From NCBI RefSeq assembly GCF_000502835.1, contig NZ_AYVL01000022.1, positions 1 through 34,617 on the forward strand: a stretch of 34,617 bases of DNA, in the 5' to 3' direction. The DNA is from Mesorhizobium sp. LSJC280B00. Lineage in GTDB: Bacteria > Pseudomonadota > Alphaproteobacteria > Rhizobiales > Rhizobiaceae. A model generated the notes under the pieces. The model searched no databases, was not told the DNA's origin, and saw only the letters and a list, made by a program, of their open reading frames with translations. Position numbers and translations under genes: made by a program. Below, piece after piece: positions 32,044 to 34,617 of this stretch (positions within the stretch are counted from its first letter, which is position 1; every line of letters begins with the position of its first letter).

Positions 32044-32070
32044 GGAACAACGCAGGAACGCTTTTGTTCC
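32044..32070. promoter_or_regulatory. Palindromic GGAAC site resembling two opposed EcfG promoters
   Basis: GGAACAA (32044-32050) and TTGTTCC (32064-32070) are perfect inverted copies 13 bases apart. Read on either strand the site has the form GGAAC-N17-GTT, which fits the alphaproteobacterial general-stress sigma factor (EcfG/RpoE2) consensus GGAAC-N18-19-TT. On the minus strand it would drive the gene at 31964, with a leader of about 80 bases. It could also be an operator palindrome. Confidence 0.5.
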
Positions 32071-32156
32071 AGTCAGCGCTGGGCGGATGCTTGACAGATC
32101 GGCAAACCATGATCTGAACCGCAGGCGCAGCAAAACGTCCCCACGTCGAGAATGGC

Positions 32157-32534
32157 CTAGTTTCGCCCGTAAAACACATTCTCGACATGCACCGGCCAGC
32201 GCCACGGCAGCACCGCCACCATGTCGAAGCGCACCGATAATTTTCCGTAGTCGGATTGGCGCGACAGCCAGAAATCGGCGGCGCCTTCGATGCGGTGCTC
32301 CGATTCGCGACCGACGGCTTCCATTGCCTCCATCAGCGTGCGGCGCGCCTTGACCTCGACGATCAGCACCAGATCGCCACGCCGCGCGATCAGGTCGATC
32401 TCGCCGAACCTGGTGCGGTGGCGGCGGGCCAGAATTCGGTAGCCTTTCAGCATCAGCGCCGCCGCCGCCAGCCATTCGCCGTGATGGCCGCGCCGGTAGG
32501 CCTTTTGCCGGCTGGCGCTCGGCCGTTCAGCCAT
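32157..32534 (-). CDS. yraN: YraN/UPF0102 family endonuclease-fold protein
   Basis: A 125-residue protein of the UPF0102 family. The core RTRFGEIDLIARRGDLVLIV followed by EVKAR gives the E/D...D...ExK pattern of restriction-endonuclease-like nucleases, and RRGHHGEWLAAAALMLKGY is the conserved N-terminal helix. Its cellular role is not settled; a DNA-processing function is assumed. GGAGA is six bases before ATG 32534. It overlaps the end of rsmI by eight bases, so the two are coupled, a pairing common in proteobacteria. A decayed partial copy lies at 30463-30597. Confidence 0.92.
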   Translation of the reverse strand: MAERPSASRQKAYRRGHHGEWLAAAALMLKGYRILARRHRTRFGEIDLIARRGDLVLIVEVKARRTLMEAMEAVGRESEHRIEGAADFWLSRQSDYGKLSVRFDMVAVLPWRWPVHVENVFYGRN

Positions 32535-33453
32535 CGCCGTCTCCGCCGGTCCCGTCTCTTCCGGCATTCTTGAGGTCGAGCAGCCGACGATAGAGCGTCT
32601 GCTTCTGGCCACCCGTCATCTTGGCGGCTTCCGCCGCTGCCTTGGAGGCCGGCATCTCGGCGGCGAGCGAAAGCAGCAGCCGGTCGATGTCTTCAGGCTC
32701 ATCAGCGACAACATCCGCCAGGCCGACGCAGATGACGATTTCGCCTTTCGGCGTATCAGCTGCGGCGTAATGGCTGGCGAGCGACTGCAGGGTGCCGGTC
32801 CGCATCTCCTCGAAGGTCTTGGTCAGCTCGCGGCCGATGGCCGCCTTGCGGGCACCGCCCAGCACCTCGACCATGGCGCTGAGCGTCTCGGCCAGCCGGC
32901 GCGGCGATTCGAAGAAGATCAACGTTGCCGGCACCGCCTTCAGCGCTTCCAGCCGCGTCAGCCGCTGCCCGGTCTTCACCGGCAGGAAGCCGGCAAACAG
33001 AAACGCGTCCGAGGGCAGGCCGGATGCCGTCAAAGCGGCAAGTGCTGCTGATGGGCCGGGGATCGGCACGACACGAATGCCGCGTTCCAGCGCCTCACCG
33101 ACCAGCCGGTAGCCGGGGTCGGAGATGAGCGGCGTGCCGGCATCCGAGATCAGCGCTACGCTTTGGCCGGCCAGCAGCGCCGCGATCAGCTTCGGTCCGG
33201 CCTCGCCGGCATTGTGCTCGTGGTAGGCGGTGGTGCGGCGGCGGATGCCGTAGCGGTCGAGCAGCACGCGGCTGACACGTGTGTCCTCGCAAGCGACGAT
33301 ATCGGCGGCGGCGAGCGTTTCCAGCGCGCGCAGCGTGATGTCGGCGAGATTGCCGATAGGCGTCGCCACCAGGTAGAGCGCCGGCTCGAGCGGCCGGGCG
33401 GCGATTTCGGTCTGCCCGACCACATAACTGCGTTTGGCCGATTCGCCGGTCAC
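32527..33453 (-). CDS. rsmI: 16S rRNA (cytidine-1402 2'-O)-methyltransferase RsmI
   Basis: A 308-residue tetrapyrrole-methylase-fold enzyme that uses SAM to 2'-O-methylate C1402 in the decoding centre of 16S rRNA. Motifs: YLVATPIGNLADITLRAL, ACEDTRVSRVLL, LISDAGTPLISDPGYRLV, IPGPSAALAALTASGLP and IFFESPRRL. GTG 33453 is chosen because GGAG (33462-33465) lies eight bases upstream and the product begins close to the conserved domain. An ATG at 33573 would add 40 residues of unlikely sequence and run close to the opposed promoter at 33579. It forms an operon with yraN. Confidence 0.93.
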   Translation of the reverse strand: MTGESAKRSYVVGQTEIAARPLEPALYLVATPIGNLADITLRALETLAAADIVACEDTRVSRVLLDRYGIRRRTTAYHEHNAGEAGPKLIAALLAGQSVALISDAGTPLISDPGYRLVGEALERGIRVVPIPGPSAALAALTASGLPSDAFLFAGFLPVKTGQRLTRLEALKAVPATLIFFESPRRLAETLSAMVEVLGGARKAAIGRELTKTFEEMRTGTLQSLASHYAAADTPKGEIVICVGLADVVADEPEDIDRLLLSLAAEMPASKAAAEAAKMTGGQKQTLYRRLLDLKNAGRDGTGGDGDG

Positions 33454-33578
33454 CTGCACAACTCCGTTCGACCCTGTTTGGCACGGCTCACGCTTGGTTG
33501 CAAAAGCCTGGGTTGCAAAGGCCCTGGTTCCAAAAGGGATGCCGACGTGAACCGGCCGCCATGCCTTCGCCACAGTAG

Positions 33579-33603
33579 GGAACGAAACCGTTGCCGGCGA
33601 ATT
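33579..33603 (+). promoter_or_regulatory. Candidate EcfG (general stress sigma) promoter
   Basis: GGAAC (33579-33583), an 18-base spacer and TT (33602-33603) fit GGAAC-N18-19-TT. Transcription would start near 33610, just before the ribosome site GGGAGGAG (from 33618) of the small gene at 33630. The short leader and the fit to consensus make this the best promoter call in the window. Confidence 0.55.
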
Positions 33604-33629
33604 TTACCCCTGATCTCGGGAGGAGCAGG

Positions 33630-33815
33630 ATGAACAGCCTGACGATACAGGACGTTTTCGAACCCTACTATGCCGGCCGCAAACGCTTCGCCGCGCCATG
33701 CGACAAGAGCCTGCCTGCCGAAGCCGCAGATGGCAGAGCCAAGAAGCCGCTTGCACGCCAGCGATCGGCAGAGAGCAAGCCCGCAAACGAAACCGACCGC
33801 ACGATGGAGCACTGA
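33630..33815 (+). CDS. Small basic disordered protein of unknown function
   Basis: A 61-residue protein. The first 25 residues (MNSLTIQDVFEPYYAGRKRF) have some fold character; the rest is Lys/Arg/Ala/Glu-rich and disordered. No signal peptide or known domain. The strong ribosome site GGGAGGAG lies a few bases before ATG 33630, and a candidate stress promoter lies at 33579. A second small protein gene starts eight bases after its stop. The good translation signals, not homology, are the reason for calling it. Confidence 0.6.
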   Translation: MNSLTIQDVFEPYYAGRKRFAAPCDKSLPAEAADGRAKKPLARQRSAESKPANETDRTMEH

Positions 33816-33822
33816 CCGGACG

Positions 33823-34008
33823 ATGCCCAATCGCTTCGACATTTTCATCACCCGCCTCGAAACAAAAAGCGCCCGCGATGGCGCAGCGTCACATTCCACA
33901 GACGACCAGCACCATGCCTCACGCGACAAAAGCGAGATCAAGCCGGCCCGTTCCGGAGAGACCAGCGAAAAAGATCGCGCCAAACACCGCCACAAGCACG
34001 AGGCTTGA
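33823..34008 (+). CDS. Small charged disordered protein of unknown function
   Basis: A 61-residue, highly hydrophilic protein (MPNRFDIFITRLETKSARDG, then His/Lys/Asp/Glu-rich to KHRHKHEA). It is predicted to be disordered; the His-rich end might bind metal. It starts eight bases after the stop of the previous small gene and has no strong ribosome site of its own, so translation would depend on coupling. Base composition is lower in GC than neighbouring enzymes. The call is tentative. Confidence 0.45.
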   Translation: MPNRFDIFITRLETKSARDGAASHSTDDQHHASRDKSEIKPARSGETSEKDRAKHRHKHEA

Positions 34009-34078
34009 CCCCGCAAACCTTAGCGATCGGTCGAGACAGTTCTCGAAGCGCGGTTGCGAATGCTCCGCGATGTATCAT

Positions 34079-34402
34079 TCAACCCAGATACTTCGAGACA
34101 CGCGCCTCCAGCAGGCCCACCAGAGCCGGGTCCATGAATGCATAGTCGTCGGGAATATCGAGGCAGATTACTCGAGCCTTTTTCAGGCTTGTCTTGAATT
34201 TCTGCTGCAGTTTGGCGCGGTGCGTTTTTTCCATCACGAAGATGATGTCGGCCCAGGCGACGAGTTCATGCGTCAACGGTATGTCGGCATCGTGATTAGT
34301 GCCGGCCGAAGCGACCTCGATGTCCCGCCGCTTGGAAAACACCTGCTCCGCCGTCGGGCTGCGCAAGCGATTCTGGCTGCAGATGAAGAGAACGTTCTTC
34401 AA
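34079..34402 (-). CDS. Small low-molecular-weight protein tyrosine phosphatase-like protein
   Basis: A 107-residue protein with the phosphatase P-loop near its N terminus: FICSQNRLRSPTAE, where C8 and R14 give C-x5-R followed by Ser. A C-terminal MDPAL may supply the general-acid Asp. It is shorter than classical LMW phosphatases (about 150 residues), and the P-loop QNRLRS departs from the usual TGNICRSP, so substrate and activity are uncertain. TTG 34402 is chosen because it begins the domain four bases after the hemW stop. ATG 34435 inside hemW is an alternative adding 11 residues. It is likely co-transcribed with hemW. Confidence 0.8.
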   Translation of the reverse strand: MKNVLFICSQNRLRSPTAEQVFSKRRDIEVASAGTNHDADIPLTHELVAWADIIFVMEKTHRAKLQQKFKTSLKKARVICLDIPDDYAFMDPALVGLLEARVSKYLG

Positions 34403-34406
34403 CGTG

Positions 34407-34617
34407 CTATCTGGCCAAATCCGCCACGACCGCATCGAGCACGATCATGCCGGCCGGCGTGGCGCGCAGGCGGGCATTGCCGATCGGCGCCACCAGGCCT
34501 TCGTCCTGCAGCACCGACAGCCGTGCCGTCGACAGGCCGCGCCCTGAAAATGCCTCGTAGCGGGAAAGGTCGATGCCTTCCGCCAGCCTCAGCCCCATCA
34601 GCAGGAACTCGTCGGCC
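34407..34617 (-). CDS. hemW: 3' end of the HemW-like radical-SAM protein (partial)
   Basis: The last 69 residues of a gene entering from the right edge: DEFLLMGLRLAEGIDLSRYEA, LSVLQDEGLVAP, and a C-terminal segment with ATPAGMIVLDAVVADLAR. This matches the winged-helix end of HemW (oxygen-independent coproporphyrinogen-oxidase-like haem chaperone). The radical-SAM part lies outside the window. Nearby rsmI and yraN on the same strand agree with rhizobial gene order as I recall it. Confidence 0.75.
   Translation of the reverse strand, partial: ADEFLLMGLRLAEGIDLSRYEAFSGRGLSTARLSVLQDEGLVAPIGNARLRATPAGMIVLDAVVADLAR

Noticed and set aside
33450..34016. 188-codon minus-strand open frame opposite the two small proteins
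   Set aside because: Runs through the promoter and the start of rsmI, has no family features, and the plus strand has better translation signals.

Overview
The window reads as a high-GC alphaproteobacterial chromosome, most likely a rhizobium close to Mesorhizobium. The basis is the FzlA-type cell-division protein, the hemW / rsmI / yraN gene neighbourhood, SARP/TPR regulators, EcfG-like GGAAC promoters and many short palindromic repeats with CTTCTCCCC-type arms. The genus is inferred from style, not from a search.

Layout. (1) 1-5288, plus strand: a catabolic cluster with a DddP-like M24 metalloenzyme, an isochorismatase-fold hydrolase, an HSL-type alpha/beta hydrolase and a family 5 ABC solute-binding protein without its permeases. 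(2) 5332-10312: a two-gene PLP operon on the minus strand (cysteine-synthase-like enzyme, then a group II decarboxylase), divergent from a SARP-like regulator with TPRs. A MITE-like repeat supplies the last codons of the decarboxylase. (3) 10435-12450, minus: a small lipoprotein, and an L,D-transpeptidase translationally coupled to a glycine-betaine/choline-type binding protein. (4) 12451-19241: an AT-richer non-coding stretch, then a run of exported-protein genes all on the plus strand: a repeat lipoprotein, an unknown secreted protein, a PDZ protein with a long Asp/Ser/Asn tail, an LprI-pepsin-autotransporter-passenger gene split by a frameshift, a second LprI paralogue, an unknown secreted protein and a DUF4087-like protein. 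This is the most unusual part of the window. (5) 19300-24061: terminator, tRNA-Leu(CAG), and the minus-strand operon glk - ABC exporter - dapB - gpmA, with a four-unit tandem repeat in the gpmA leader. (6) 24183-29038: a tight minus-strand envelope/division operon fzlA - queG - SDR - mepA, divergent from uppP. (7) 29133-32156: an FAD oxidoreductase, then an apparent insertion bounded by a decayed copy of part of yraN and by yraN itself, carrying an NDUFA9-like NAD(P)-binding protein and a Cys-rich small protein with a palindromic GGAAC promoter-like site upstream. (8) 32157-34617: yraN, rsmI, two small disordered proteins under a candidate EcfG promoter, a small LMW-type tyrosine phosphatase and the 3' end of hemW.

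The strongest candidate for something undescribed is the 15355-17657 gene. If one missing G in a GGGG run is restored, it encodes a 767-residue exported protein: an LprI domain, a complete two-lobed pepsin-like aspartic protease (both DTGS motifs and the flap YGDG) and autotransporter-style passenger repeats that stop before any beta-barrel. It sits in a cluster of seven consecutive exported proteins, another of which also seems to carry a one-base frame break at its start.
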